Under the pieces are notes generated by a model that saw nothing but the letters and a program-made list of their open reading frames with translations, did no database searches and was not told the DNA's origin. DNA of 64,000 nt from Moringa oleifera. Taxonomy: Eukaryota; Streptophyta; Magnoliopsida; Brassicales; Moringaceae. This document shows, in pieces, positions 48,757 through 62,210 of the stretch. Numbering within the stretch: the stretch's first letter is position 1; the number at the start of each line of letters is the position of its first letter. The DNA is taken from assembly GCA_021397835.1 (NCBI GenBank), contig JAJFZO010000150.1:1-64000 (forward strand), given 5' to 3'. Position numbers and translations under genes: made by a program.

Positions 48757-49397
48757 CAACTACTGCTAAATTATCGCTATTTCTAGTCCTAAATTATTTC
48801 TACTGCTACTCCTGCTGTTACATCTAGAATACGTCTACTACTAGACTACTCCAATAGCTGAATTACTGCCACTCCTACATCACTACTTCTGCTATTACCA
48901 CTACTACTTCTAGATTATGGCTATTGCTACACTGTAGTTACTACTACTGCTAGATTACTACTTAAAATTATTACTACTGTTAGTGCTAAATTATTCTTAC
49001 TACTCCTATTGCTGCTGCTGCATCTAAAATACGTCTACTACGAGAATCCTACTTTTACTAATAGATTACTGCTTCTACTGCTGCTTCTATTGCTACTACT
49101 ACTTCTAGAGTATGGCTACAGCTAGACTACAGTTAATCTTACTGCTAGGTTACTACTACTGTTAAATTATTACTACTATTATTGTTTTAAGTAGTGCTGC
49201 TACTAGATTACTATAATATTAGTGTTACTATAACCGCTAGATTCGTGCGAGTGCTATTGCCCTACTAGAGTAAAACTACTGCCACTCCTAGATTACTACC
49301 ACCGGTAGATTAATCTACCAGTTTATTGCTATCACTACTGCCACTACTACGGCTAAATCATCGCTACTGCTCCTGCTAGATCACTACAACTTCTAAG
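48757..49397. repeat. CTA/CTG minisatellite of array unit 2
   Basis: Nearly identical to the block at 45540-46182. Confidence 0.9.
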
Positions 49398-50163
49398 TAA
49401 TAAAAGAACATATGATTATGATGCATAGAAAAATATTACAGATGAAGGTGCCATTTTATAAGATAATAAATATGTACGAGAGATGGTAGAATCCTCCCCT
49501 GACAACAAGTGGATAAGCCCCTATGTAGAAAACCATATCAGCAGCTACCGAAAGAACAATGGGTTGTGCTGCCATTGGTCTCGCTTCATCATTGCCTGCA
49601 GAATCTTTGCAACATCATGCTCAAAAGAAGCATTAGTCTCAGAATTGCTATAAAGAAAACATTCTAAGACCGAAAAAGAAAAAATATTGGCATTCGTAGC
49701 TTATCATGCCTAAACATCATGTTAACAAAATGAAAGCATGTCTAAGAAAATGGAGGAAAAAATAAAACTAGAAAATAAATAATTAAATCAAGAAAATTGG
49801 AAACATAAAAAAATCAAAAAAAGTTGAAAAGAATCCAGTACCAATGGAGGTTTAACAACAAAAGGATAAGCTCGCATGTAGGAATCTATACCTTCAGCTA
49901 TTGAAGAAGCAACCAGCTGTTGTTTGGATAGTGCAATTCTTCCAACGGCTAAGAACTACTCCTTATCCATCATTGTCCTTAAAATTTTCCCAACATCGAT
50001 GTCGAAACAAGTATTTATCTATAACCTGTTACAAAGTATCCATGTGCTAACTGATAAGAAACGGATTACCAGGAGAATTCTTTAGTCCTTTTCTAGTATA
50101 AACAAATCAACAGAAAGTGCACTTTGTACCTCAGTAAAATACCAATTATTTGCACGCTATTAT

Positions 50164-51741
50164 TCAAAATTGACAGACAAAATCAGCATTGGCGTCTACA
50201 TCTTTAAGATCTGCATCTGCATCCAAGTCATTAAGATCCATACTGCTTCCCGTTAATGTCCGCCTCAGCAGTCTTCCTCGCTTCCTGCACTATTGACAGC
50301 AGCACTTCTTTAATGAGTTACAACGTGTTGTTTACATCGTGACTCAGTTAGCTTTCCCTTTTGTTAGCTGTATAAGCAACTTCTTTAAGAAACATGGATC
50401 GATTTTTATTTCACGGATAGTCAATCTCCGTAAAACGAGCAGTTCAGTTCATTTACGTATGCTGAAATACCTTTTCTGAACATTGACTAGGTAATACTAA
50501 CATATTATCTAAATAAACAATCGTGCTTACATTGGACAATTTCTTATTACTTTTAAGAGTTTACGTTCAGACAATTTTGGGTTAAGCTTGTTCTTTGATG
50601 AGTAACTATACTAACCTAGTTGAGTTAAATTTTTGCTTTTTCTTCTTTGATTTCGGATAACCTAGCAGTCAAATTTCTATTCATCTATGCAAGCCAAGAG
50701 ACAAAATTACCTTTTCACGATTTGCAACAAACAGTGGAGACAAAGGATGCTTGCACTCCACGTAAACTCGGAGATGTAATCTGGGATTGCGTAGTGAATA
50801 CGGAGCATCCGCTGCAAAGACCAATAAAAACATATCTCATTATCTTAAGTTACAGATAATTTTATTTGCTCTTAATAGAGGAAAGGAGTTTGAGAGTGTA
50901 AATATGATAAATCCCAATTGCCATTTTCCTGGATCATCATGATCTTCAAACGGATAAGCACCAGCTAGCATCATCGGTATGGTGACCCTAGAAGACCAAA
51001 CATCTGCAATTTAAATATTGTTCCATGGTTAGATGCAAAACACATATCAAAGAATAGCAAGGAACAACGAAGAGGAAAATGATAGAAGAAAACTGCAAAA
51101 AATTAAGTGCATAACTTTGCCATCGTATTCTCTTTTGGATAGGACCTTAGCCGTTATGCCAGCCTGTGTTCCTAAGTAGATTTTGATTGAGTGCACAACA
51201 CTGCCGATGACAAAATCAAACAAATACAATAAGTAAAGAGGTTACAAATGAACTTGATCTTTGTCATAATCCTATGGCATTCATAATTTGAAGATTACCA
51301 CTGAATGCGCAAAATTACATATCTTGATATTAGGAGTTGTGCTAACATCCAGCAAGGTATTTTCTAGCTTAAGATCTCTATGAATGATCTGCTATAAGAA
51401 ATAAATCTTTAAGCTAGATGGACTATAAAAGAAAGAGAAATAAAATAAATTAAAGAGAAAGGTTAAATGAAACCAAAGAATGATGGTTGAATTTCAAACA
51501 ATTGAACGCCAAGAACTCACTCGCCGCATTAATTGCTAACAGAAAAACCCTGCATATAGAAACCAAACAGAGAAATTAGGAAACAAAAGATTAAGCTTTC
51601 ATGTTCCTTAAAGCATGTGGGAATAAGAGAATGGCATGCTCACCTCTGTACATTACCTCATCCTCGTTAAATCTTTTGGCCCCAAGACTTCTCTTCCTGC
51701 AGCATACTTCATGACAATGGCCAGACGAGTAGGAGTTAGTA
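50164..51741 (-). pseudogene. SnRK2 pseudogene, array copy 2
   Basis: Same six exons and lesions as array copy 1, including ICNFA in place of ICDFG and the KREYDGK exon at about 51120-51210. A 28-base deletion at about 51630, in the intron before the LTPT exon, removes the word atttgactatataaataaat and explains the shorter 3189-base unit. The intron loss extends close to the exon's donor but leaves it readable. Confidence 0.88.
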
Positions 51742-51945
51742 GAACCCACAAGAAAAGATCATTCCACATAGAAAAAAAAAATAAAACTACATTATTCGAG
51801 GCATAAGTTTCTAGGTGAATTACACGAAAAAACAAAATGCTTAGTCAAAGTAAATCCTAATCCAGCATAGAAAAGAAAGGCTTTTTCAGAAAAATGAGTA
51901 GTAGTTTCTTCGAGTTACCGAAATAACTAACCTGAATCTCGAAAC

Positions 51946-52585
51946 CAACTACTGCTAAATTATCGCTATTTCTAGTCCTAAATTATTTCTACTGCTACTC
52001 CTGCTGTTACATCTAGAATACGTCTACTACTAGACTACTCCAATAGCTGAATTACTGCCACTCCTACATCACTACTTCTGCTATTACCACTACTACTTCT
52101 AGATTATGGCTATTGCTACACTGTAGTTACTACTACTGCTAGATTACTACTTAAAATTATTACTACTGTTAGTGCTAAATTATTCTTACTACTCTTATTG
52201 CTGCTGCTGCATCTAAAATACGTCTACTACGAGAATCCTACTTTTACTAATAGATTACTGCTTCTACTGCTGCTTCTATTGCTACTACTACTTCTAGAGT
52301 ATGGCTACAGCTAGACTACAGTTAATCTTACTGCTAGATTACTACTACTGTTAAATTATTACTACTATTATTGTTTTAAGTAGTGCTGCTACTAGAATAC
52401 TATAATATTAGTGTTACTATAACCGCTAGATTCGTGCGAGTGCTATTGCCCTACTAGAGTAAAACTACTGCCACTCCTAGATTACTACCACCGGTAGATT
52501 AATCTACCAGTTTATTGCTATCGCTACTGCCACTACTGCGGCTAAATCATCGCTACTGCTCCTGCTAGATCACTGCTACTTCTAA
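51946..52585. repeat. CTA/CTG minisatellite of array unit 3
   Basis: Nearly identical to the blocks of units 1 and 2. Confidence 0.9.
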
Positions 52586-53351
52586 GTAATAAAAGAACAT
52601 ATGATTATGATGCATAGAAAAATATTACAGATGAAGGTGCCATTTTATAAGATAATAAATATGTACGAGGGATGGTAGAATCCTCCCCTGACAACAAGTG
52701 GATAAGCCCCTATGTAGAAAACCATATCAGCAGCTACCGAAAGAACAATGGGTTGTGCTGCCATTGGTCTTGCTTCATCATTGCCTGCAGAATCTTTGCA
52801 ACATCGTGCTCAAAAGAAGCATTAGTCTCAGAATTGCTATAAAGAAAACATTCTAAGACCGAAAAAAAAAAATATTGGCGTTCGTAGCTTATCATGCCTA
52901 AACATCATGTTAACAAAATGGAAGCATGTCTAAGAAAATGGAGCAAATTAATAAAACTAGAAAATAAATAATTAAATCAAGAAAATTGGAAACATAAAAA
53001 AATCAAAAAAAGTTGAAAAGAATCCAGTACCAATGGAGGTTTAACAATAAAAGGATAAGCTCGCATGTAGGAATCTATACCTCCAGCTATTGAAGAAGCA
53101 ACCAGCTGTTGTTTGGATAGTGCAATTCTTCCAACGGCTAAGAACTACTCCTTATCCATCATTGTCCTTAAAATTTTCCAACATCGATGTCGAAACAAGT
53201 ATTTATCTATAACCTGTTACAAAGTATCCATGTGCTAACTGATAAGAAACGGATTACAAGGAGAATTCTTTAGTCCTTTTCTAGTATAAACAAATCAACA
53301 GAAAGTGCACTTTGTACCTCAGTAAAATACGAATTATTTGCACGCTATTAT

Positions 53352-54961
53352 TCAAAATTGACAGACAAAATCAACATTGGCGTCTACATCTTTAAGATCT
53401 GCATCTGCATCCAAGTCATTAAGATCCATACTGCTTCCCGTTAATGTCCGCCTCAGCAGTCTTCCTCGCTTCCTGCACTATTGACAGCAGCACTTCTTTA
53501 ATGAGTTACAACGGGTTGTTTACATCGTGACTCAGTTAGCTTCCCCTTTTGTTAGCTGTATAAGCAACTTCTTTAAGAAACATGGATCGATTTTTATTTC
53601 ACGGATAGTCAATCTCCGTAAAACGAGCAGTTCAGTTCATTTACGTATGCTGAAATACCTTTTCTGAACATTGACTAGGTAATACTAACATATTATCTAA
53701 ATAAACAATCGTGCTTACATTGGACAATTTCTTATTACTTTTAAGAGTTTACGTTCAGACAATTTTGGGTTAAGCTTGTTCTTTGATGAGTAACTATACT
53801 AACCTAGTTGAGTTAAATTTTTGCTTTTTCTTCTTTGATTTCGGATAACCTAGCAGTCAAATTTCTATTCATCTATGCAAGCCAAGAGACAAAAATTACC
53901 TTTTCACGATTTGCAACAAACAGTGGAGACAAAGGATGCTTGCACTCCACGTAAACTCGGGGATGTAATCTGGGATTGCGTAGTGAATACGGAGCATCCG
54001 CTGCAAAGACCAATAAAAACATATCTCATTATCTTAAGTTACAGATAATTTTATTTGCTCTTAATAGAGGAAAGGAGTTTGAGAGTGTAAATATGATAAA
54101 TCCCAATTGCCATTTTCCTGGATCATCATGATCTTCAAACGGATAAGCACCAGCTAGCATCATCGGTATGGTGACCCTAGAAGACCAAACATCTGCAATT
54201 TAAATATTGTTCCATGGTTAGATGCAAAACACATATCAAAGAATAGCAAGGAACAACGAAGAGGAAAATGATAGAAGAAAACTGCAAAAAATTAAGTGCA
54301 TAACTTTGCCATCGTATTCTCTTTTGGATAGGACCTTAGCCGTTATGCCAGCCTGTGTTCCTAAGTAGATTTTGATTGAGTGCACAACACTGCCGATGAC
54401 AAAATCAAACAAATACAATAAGTAAAGAGGTTACAAATGAACTTGATCTTTGTCATAATCCTATGGCATTCATAATTTGAAGATTACCACTGAATGCGCA
54501 AAATTACATATCTTGATATTAGGAGTTGTGCTAACATCCAGCAAGGTATTTTCTAGCTTAAGATCTCTATGAATGATCTGCTATAAGAAATAAATCTTTA
54601 AGCTAGATGGACTATAAAAGAAAGAGAAATAAAATAAATTAAAGAGAAAGGTTAAATGAAACCAAAGAATGATGGTTGAATTTCAAACAATTGAACGCCA
54701 AGAACTCACTCGCCGCATTAATTGCTAACAGAAAAACCCTGCATATAGAAACCAAACAGAGAAATTAGGAAACAAAAGATTAAGCTTTCATGTTCCTTAA
54801 AGCATGTGGGAATAAGAGAAATTTGACTATATAAATAAATTAGTGAGTATGGCATGCTCACCTCTGTACATTACCTCATCCTCGTTAAATCTTTTGGCCC
54901 CAAGACTTCTCTTCCCGCAGCATACTTCATGACAATGGCCAGACGAGTAGGAGTTAGTAGA
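53352..54961 (-). pseudogene. SnRK2 pseudogene, array copy 3
   Basis: The six-exon relic is again present: acidic tail ending at 53352, IPDY and VWSS exons (about 53880-54200), KREYDGK exon (about 54309-54400), HRDLKLEN with ICNFA (about 54495-54585), and PTRLAIVMKYAAGRE (about 54876-54961). It is almost base-for-base the same as copies 1 and 2, which points to recent amplification of an already dead gene. Confidence 0.88.
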
Positions 54962-55163
54962 ACCCACAAGAAAAGATCATTCCACATAGAAAAAAAAATA
55001 AAACTACATTATTCGAGGCATAAGTTTCTAGGTGAATTACATGAAAAAACAAAATGCTTAGTCAAAGTAAATCCTAATCCAGCATAGAAAAGAAAGGCTT
55101 TTTCAGAAAAATGAGTAGTAGTTTCTTCGAGTTACCGAAATAACTAACCTGAATCTCGAAACC

Positions 55164-55803
55164 AACTACTGCTAAATTATCGCTATTTCTAGTCCTAAAT
55201 TATTTCTACTGCTACTCCTGCTGTTACATCTAGAATACGTCTACTACTAGACTACTCCAATAGCTGAATTACTGCCACTCCTACATCACTACTTCTGCTA
55301 TTACCACTACTACTTCTAGATTATGGCTATTGCTACACTGTAGTTACTACTACTGCTAGATTACTACTTAAAATTATTACTACTGTTAGTGCTAAATTAT
55401 TCTTACTACTCCTATTGCTGCTGCTGCATCTAAAATACGTCTACTACGAGAATCCTACTTTTACTAATAGATTACTGCTTCTACTGCTGCTTCTATTGCT
55501 ACTACTACTTCTAGAGTATGGCTACAGCTAGACTACAGTTAATCTTACTGCTAGATTACTACTACTGTTAAATTATTACTACTATTATTGTTTTAAGTAG
55601 TGCTGCTACTAGATTACTATAATATTAGTGTTACTATAACCGCTAGATTCGTGCGAGTGCTATTGCCCTACTAGAGTAAAACTACTGCCACTCCTAGATT
55701 ACTACCACCGGTAGATTAATCTACCAGTTTATTGCTATCGCTACTGCCACTACTGCGGCTAAATCATCGCTACTGCTCCTGCTAGATCACTGCTACTTCT
55801 AAG
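55164..55803. repeat. CTA/CTG minisatellite of array unit 4
   Basis: Nearly identical to the blocks of units 1 to 3. Confidence 0.9.
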
Positions 55804-56578
55804 TAATAAAAGAACATATGATTATGATGCATAGAAAAATATTACAGATGAAGGTGCCATTTTATAAGATAATAAATATGTACGAGGGATGGTAGAATCC
55901 TCCCCTGACAACAAGTGGATAAGCCCCTATGTAGAAAACCATATCAGCAGCTACCGAAAGAACAATGGGTTGTGCTGCCATTGGTCTTGCTTCATCATTG
56001 CCTGCAGAATCTTTGCAACATCGTGCTCAAAAGAAGCATTAGTCTCAGAATTGCTATAAAGAAAACATTCTAAGACCGAAAAAAAAAAATATTGGCGTTC
56101 GTAGCTTATCATGCCTAAACATCATGTTAACAAAATGGAAGCATGTCTAAGAAAATGGAGGAAAAAATAAAACTAGAAAATAAATAATTAAATCAAGAAA
56201 ATTGGAAACATAAAAAAATCAAAAAAAGTTGAAAAGAATCCAGTACCAATGGAGGTTTAACAATAAAAGGATAAGCTCGCATGTAGGAATCTATACCTCC
56301 AGCTATTGAAGAAGCAACCAGCTGTTGTTTGGATAGTGCAATTCTTCCAACGGCTAAGAACTACTCCTTAGCCATCATTGTCCTTAAAATCTTCGCAACA
56401 TCGATGTCGAAACAAGTATTTATCTATAACCTGTTACAAAGTATCCATGTGCTAACTGATAAGAAACGGATTACAAGGAGAATTCTTTAGTCCTTTTCTA
56501 GTATAAACAAATCAACAGAAAGTGCACTTTGTACCTCAGTAAAATACGAATTATTTGCACGCTATTATTCAAAATTGA

Positions 56579-57320
56579 TAGACAAAATCAACATTGGCGT
56601 CTACATCTTTAAGATCTGCATCTGCATCTAAGTCATTAAGATCCATACTGCTTCCCGTTAATGTCCGCCATCGTATTCTCTTTTGGATAGGACCTTAGTC
56701 GTTATGCCAGCTTGTGTTCCTACAGTAGATTTTGATTGAGTGCAGAATACTGCCAATGACAAAATCAAGCAAATACAATAAGTAAAGAGGTTACAAATGA
56801 ACTTGATCTTCATTATAATCCTATGGCATTCATAATTTGAAGATTACCTTTGAATGCTCAAAATCACATATCTTGATACTAGGAGTTGTGCTACCATCTA
56901 GCAAGGTGTTTTTTAGCTTAAGATCTCTATGACTGATCTGCTGTAAGAAATAAATCTTTAAGCTAGATGGATTATGAGAGAAAGAGAAATAAAATAAATT
57001 AAAGAGAAAGGTTAAATGAAACCAAAGAATGATGGTTGAAGTTCAAACCATTGAACGACAATAACTCACTCGCCGTATTAGTTGCTAACAGAAAAACCTT
57101 ACCTATAGAAACTGAACAGTGAAATTAGGAAACAAAAGATTAAGCTTTCATGTTCCTTAAAGCATATGGGTATAAGAGAAATTTGACTATATAAATAAAT
57201 TTGTGAATATGGCATGCTCATCTCTGTACATTACCTCATCCTCACTAAGACTTCGGGCCCCAAGACTTCTCCTCTCGCAGCATGCTCCATGACAATGGCC
57301 AGACGAGTAGGAGTAGTAGG
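56579..57320 (-). pseudogene. SnRK2 pseudogene, array copy 4 (internal deletion, diverged)
   Basis: The acidic-tail exon (from the stop at 56579) is cut at 56667 and joined directly to the KREYDGK-type exon (56668 onward), so the IPDY and VWSS exons and about 858 bases are missing. The joint reads gtccgcc|atcgtattc, where both parent sequences share gcc. Upstream exons read [17 protein letters not shown] and ICDFEHS (about 56845-56945), so DFG has become DFE here, unlike NFA in copies 0-3. The LTPT exon lies at about 57235-57320. The sequence from 56668 on is closer to the duplicated 1-6 kb segment than to array units 1-3. Confidence 0.85.
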
Positions 57321-57519
57321 ACCCACAAGAAAAGATCATTCCACATAGAAAAAAATAAAACTCTATTATTAAAAGGCTAAGTTTCTCGGTGAATTATATG
57401 AAAAAACAAAATGCTTAGTCAATGTAGATCCTAATCTAGCATAGAAAAGAAAGGCTTTTTATGAAAAAAAAAAAAGTAGCAGTTTCTTCGAGCTACTAAA
57501 ATAACTAACCTGAAGCCCG

Positions 57520-58205
57520 AAACCAACTACTGCTCAATAAGTGCTACTGCTAAATTATTGCTATTCCTAGTCCTAAATTATTTCTACTGTTACTACAAGA
57601 ATACTGCTACTCTTGCTGTTACATCTAGAATACATCTACTACGAGACTACTCCAATAGCTAAATTACTACTACTCCTACATTATTACTTCTACTATTACC
57701 ACTACTACTTCTAGATTATGGCTACTGCTAGACTATAGTTACTACTACTGCTAGATTACTACTTAAAATAAATTATTATTACTGTTAGTGCTAAATTATT
57801 CTTACTGCTACTACTGCTCCTACTGCATCTAAAATACGTCTACTACGAGAATCCTACTTCTACTAATAGATTACTGCTTCTACTGCTGCTTCTACTGCTA
57901 CTATTACTTCTAGAGTATGGCTACTGCTAGACTACAGTTAATCTTACTGCTAGATTACAACTATTGCTAAATTATTACTATTATTATTGTTTTAAGTAGT
58001 GCTGCTACTAGATTACTATAAGATTAGTGCTACTATAACTGCTAGATTCGTGCGAGTGCTATTGCCCTACTAAAGTACAACTACTGCCACTGCTAGATTA
58101 CTACCACTGTTAGATTAATCTACCAGTTTATTGCTATCACTACTGCCACTACTATGGCTAAATCACCGTTACTACTATTGCTAGATCATTGCTACTTCTA
58201 TGTAA
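57520..58205. repeat. CTA/CTG minisatellite of the diverged last array unit
   Basis: Same order of words as in units 1-4, but with visible divergence. It continues across 58155, where the second copy of the large duplication begins. Confidence 0.88.
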
Positions 58206-58963
58206 TAAAAGAACATATAATTATGATGCATAGAAAAATATTACCGATGAAGGTGCCATTTTCTAAGATAATAAATATGTACGAGGGATGGTAGAATCTT
58301 TCCCTGACAACAAATGGATAAGCCTCTATGTAGAAAACTATATCAGTAGCTACCGAAAGAACAATGGTTGTTCTGCCATTGGTCCTGCGTCATCATTACC
58401 TGCAAAATCTTTGCAACATCGTGCTCAAAAGAAGCATTAGTCTCAGAATTGCTATAAAGAAAACATTCCAAGACCGAAAAAAAAAACTTAGAGTTCGTAG
58501 CTCATCATGCCTAAACATCATGTTAACAAAATGGAAGCATGTCTAAGAAAATGAAGAAAAAAATAAAAATTGAAGATAAATAATTAAATTAAGAAAAATT
58601 AAAACATAAAAAAATCAAAATAGTTAAAAAGAATCTAGTACCAATGGAGGTTTAACAATAAAAGGATAAGCTCGCATGTAGGAATCTATACCTCCACCTA
58701 TTGAAGAAGCAACCAGTTGTTGTTTGGATAGTGCAATTCTTCCAACGGCTAAAAACTACTCCTTATCCATCATTGTCCTCAAAATCTTCGCAACATCGAT
58801 GTTGAAACAAGTATTTGTCTATAACCTGGTACAAAGTATCCATGTGCTAACTGATAAGAAACGGATTACAAGGAGAATTCTTTAGTCCTTTTCTAGTATA
58901 AACAAATCAACAGAAAGTGTAGTTTGTACCTCAGTAAATTACGTGTCTTTTGTACACTATTGT

Positions 58964-60596
58964 TCAAAATTTATAGACAAAATCAACATTGGCATCTACG
59001 TCTTTAAGGTCTGCATCTGCATCCAAGTCATCAAGATCCATACTGCTTTCTGTTGATGTCCGCCTAAGCTTCAAAACTTTAACAGTCTTCCTTACCTCCT
59101 GTACTATTGACAGCAGCACTTCTTTAATGATTTGCAATGGGTTATTTACATCGTGACCCAGCTAGCTTACCCTTTTGTTAGCTGTATAGGCAACTTCTTT
59201 AAGAAACATGGATCGATGTTCATTTCACGGATAGTTAATCTCCGTAAAATGAGCAATTCAGTTCATCTATGTATGCTGAAATACCTTTTCTAATCATTCA
59301 CTAGGTAATACTGATATATTATCGAAACAAACAATCCTGCCTACAATGAACAAGTTCTTATTACTTCTAAGAGTTTGCGTTCAAACAGTTTTTGGTTAAG
59401 CTTGTTCTTTGATGAGTAAGTATACTGACTTAATTGAGTTAAATTTTTGTTTGTTTCTTCTTTGATTTTGAATAACCTAGCAGTAAAATTTCTATTCATC
59501 TATGCAAGCCAAGAGATAAAATTACCTTTTCATGATTTGCTACAAACAGTGGAGATAAAGGATGCTTGCACTCGGGGATGTAAACTCGAGGATGTAATCT
59601 GGGATTGTGTGGTGGATACGGAGTTTCTGCTGCCAAGACCAATAAAAATATATCTCATTATTTTAAGTTAATGATAATTTTATTTGCTCTTAATAAAGAA
59701 AAAAAAGTTTGAGAGTGTGAATATGATAAAATACCAATTGATAGTTTTCTTGGATCATCAAGATCTTTAAACGGATAAACACGAGCTAGCATCACCAGCA
59801 TGGTGACCCAAGAAGACCAAACATCTACAATCTAAATATTGCTCTAGGGTTAAATACAGAACACCGATCATAGAACAACAAAGGACAACAAAGAGGAAAA
59901 TGATAGAAGAAAAATGCAAAAAATTAAGCGTATAACTTTGCCATTTTATTCTCTTTTGGATAAGACCTTAGCTGTTATGTAAGTTTGAGTTCCTATAGTA
60001 GATTTTGATTGAGAGCACGACATTACCGATGAAAAAATAAAATCAAGCAAATACAATAAGCAAAGAGATTACAAACGAACTTGATCTCCATTACAATCCT
60101 ATGGCATTCATAATTTGAAGATTACCTTTAAATGCCCAAAATCACATATCTTGATTCTAGGAGCTGTATTACCATCCAGCAAGGTATTTTATAACTTAAG
60201 ATCTCTATGGCTAATCTACTATAAATAATAAATCTTTAACATAGATGGATTATAAGTGAAACAGAAATAAAATAAATTAAAGAAAAAAGCTAAATGAAAC
60301 CAAAGAATGATGGTTGAAGTTCAAACCATTGAACGGCAATAACTCACTCTCCGTATTAGTTGCTAACATAAAAACCTTATCTATAGAAATTGAACAGAGA
60401 AATTAAGGAACAAAAGATTAAGCTTTCATGTTCCGTAAAGCATATGGGTATAAGAGAAATTTGACTATATAAATAAATTAGTGAATATAGCATGCTCACC
60501 TCTATACATTACCTCATCCTCGCTAAATCTTCAGGCTCGAAGAGTTCTCCTCACGCAGCATACTCCATAACAATGGCCAAACGAGTAAGAGTTAGT
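58964..60596 (-). pseudogene. SnRK2 pseudogene, duplicate of the 808-2441 copy
   Basis: Same exons and the same disabling changes as the first copy: the stop in HRDLKL-stop-NTLLDG, the stop in KRE-stop-NGK, the stop in MEYAA-stop-GELFE, and a split IPDY exon. Positions are those of the first copy plus 58155 or 58156. It keeps ICDFG. It abuts array copy 4 with no unrelated sequence between, so it is effectively the sixth member of the same head-to-tail series. Confidence 0.88.
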
Positions 60597-60796
60597 AGGA
60601 ACCACAAGAAAAGATCATTCCACATAGAAGAAAATAAAACTAAATTATTAGAAGGCTAAGTTGTTTAGGTGAATCATATGAAAAAAAAAATGCTTAGCAA
60701 TGCATATCCTAGTCCAGCACAGAAAAGGAAGGCTATTTCAGAAAAGTGAGTAGTAGTTTCTTCGAGCTACCGAAATAACTAACCTGAAGTCTGAAC

Positions 60797-61372
60797 CAAC
60801 TACTGCTTGATTAGTACTACTACTAAATTATTGCTACTGCTAGTCCTAAATTATTTCTACTGTTAGTGCAAGAATACCGCTACTTTTGCTGCTACATCTG
60901 AAACACATCTACTACAAGACTACTCCAACAGTTAAATTACTGCTTCTGCTAGATTACTACTTCTGCTACTACTACTACTACTAAATTATGGCTATTGCTA
61001 GATTACTACTTAAAATAAATTATTGCTACAGTTAGTGCTAAATTATTCCTATTGTTACTGCAAGAATACCACTACTACTGCTGCATCTAGAATATGTCTA
61101 CTACGAGACTGCTATTGCTACTGATAGATTTTTGCTTCTACTGCTACTACTGTTATTATTATTTCTAGATTATGGCTATTGCTAGACTACAGTTACTCAT
61201 ACTGCTAGATTATTGCCACTACCAAATTAGTGTAATTATTACTATTTAAGTGCTGTTGCTACTAGATTACTACCACTACTAGATTACTCTGCAAGTTTAT
61301 TGCTATATTTCTACTGCCACTATGCTGCTAGATCATTACTACTACTGCTGCTAGATCACCGCTACTACTAAG
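60797..61372. repeat. CTA/CTG minisatellite, duplicate of 2640-3212
   Basis: Same sequence as the first copy with isolated base changes. Confidence 0.9.
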
Positions 61373-61892
61373 TAATAAAAGAACATATGATTATGATGCA
61401 TAGAAAGATATTACCAATAAAGTTGCCATTTTTCAAGATAATAAATATGTATAAGGGAAGTTAGAATCCTTCCCTAGACAAGAAATGGATAAGCCCCAAT
61501 GTTGAAAACCATATCTGCAGCTACCAGAAGAACAATTGATTATTCTACCATTGGTCCTTCATCATTGCCTGCAGAATCTTTGCAACATTGTGCTCAAAAG
61601 AAGCATTAGTCTCAGAGTTGCTATAAAGTAAACTTTTCGAGATTAAAAAAAAAATGAGTTCGTAACTTATCATGCCTAAAAATCATATTAACAAAATGAA
61701 AGCATGTCTAAGAAAATCGAGAAAAAAAATAAAATTAAAAAATAAATGATCAAATCAAGAAAATTTAAAACATAAAAAAATAAAAAAGTTAAAAAAAATC
61801 CAGTACCAATGAAGATTTAATATCATAAAAGAGTCACAAAAACATATTTGAGTTTTAGAAAATAATAAGAAAAATGATAAACAAGCACTTAC

Positions 61893-62210
61893 CGCATTTT
61901 TCTCATCATGGTCATTTTTGATCATTTCCAAATACATAGAAAATAATTGCTAAAATTTCATTCATCCCCTGGACATATCAGATACGTGGATTTAACTTTG
62001 CAAATACAATCAATATGCTCTTCAGAGCCTCCTAAAAGATGAGAGGCACACATTAGTCAACCACATCACTCAGGTTTTGATTTAACATTTAAACCAGAAG
62101 GAAAAACCAAACCTGATTAGATTTTATAAACAAGGATTCCCCATAGAAAAAATGCATGTCTAGCTGAGTCCGCTTTACATCTCAATCAATCTGTTCCATG
62201 ATTCTATGAC
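61893..62210 (-). pseudogene. TBC1D13-like pseudogene, duplicate of 3739-4056
   Basis: Both exons are present, with the same stop before YVQGMNEILA, the same stop after EQID and the same extra T near FGNDQ. No new damage is visible compared with the first copy. The family acts as Rab GTPase-activating proteins; this copy cannot encode one. Confidence 0.85.

Larger units (their letters stand above)
44683..58154 (-). repeat. Tandem array of 3.2-kb units, each with an SnRK2 pseudogene
   Basis: Using ccatcgtattctcttttgga and its variant as anchor, units start at 44691, 47903, 51120, 54309, 56668 and 59941, giving lengths 3212, 3217, 3189, 2359 and 3273. From low to high coordinate each unit holds: the 3' half of the SnRK2 relic's exons, its upstream exon, the CTA/CTG minisatellite, the unidentified exon-like module, and the C-terminal SnRK2 exons of the next copy. 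The first three units are nearly identical. The last is more diverged and continues without a break into duplication copy 2. The left edge of the array is sharp. Confidence 0.95.

Noticed and set aside
44683..58154. CRISPR-like or other regularly spaced repeat
   Set aside because: The repeats are 3.2-kb units with gene relics and degenerate trinucleotide-like minisatellites in a plant genome; there are no short identical repeats with unique spacers.
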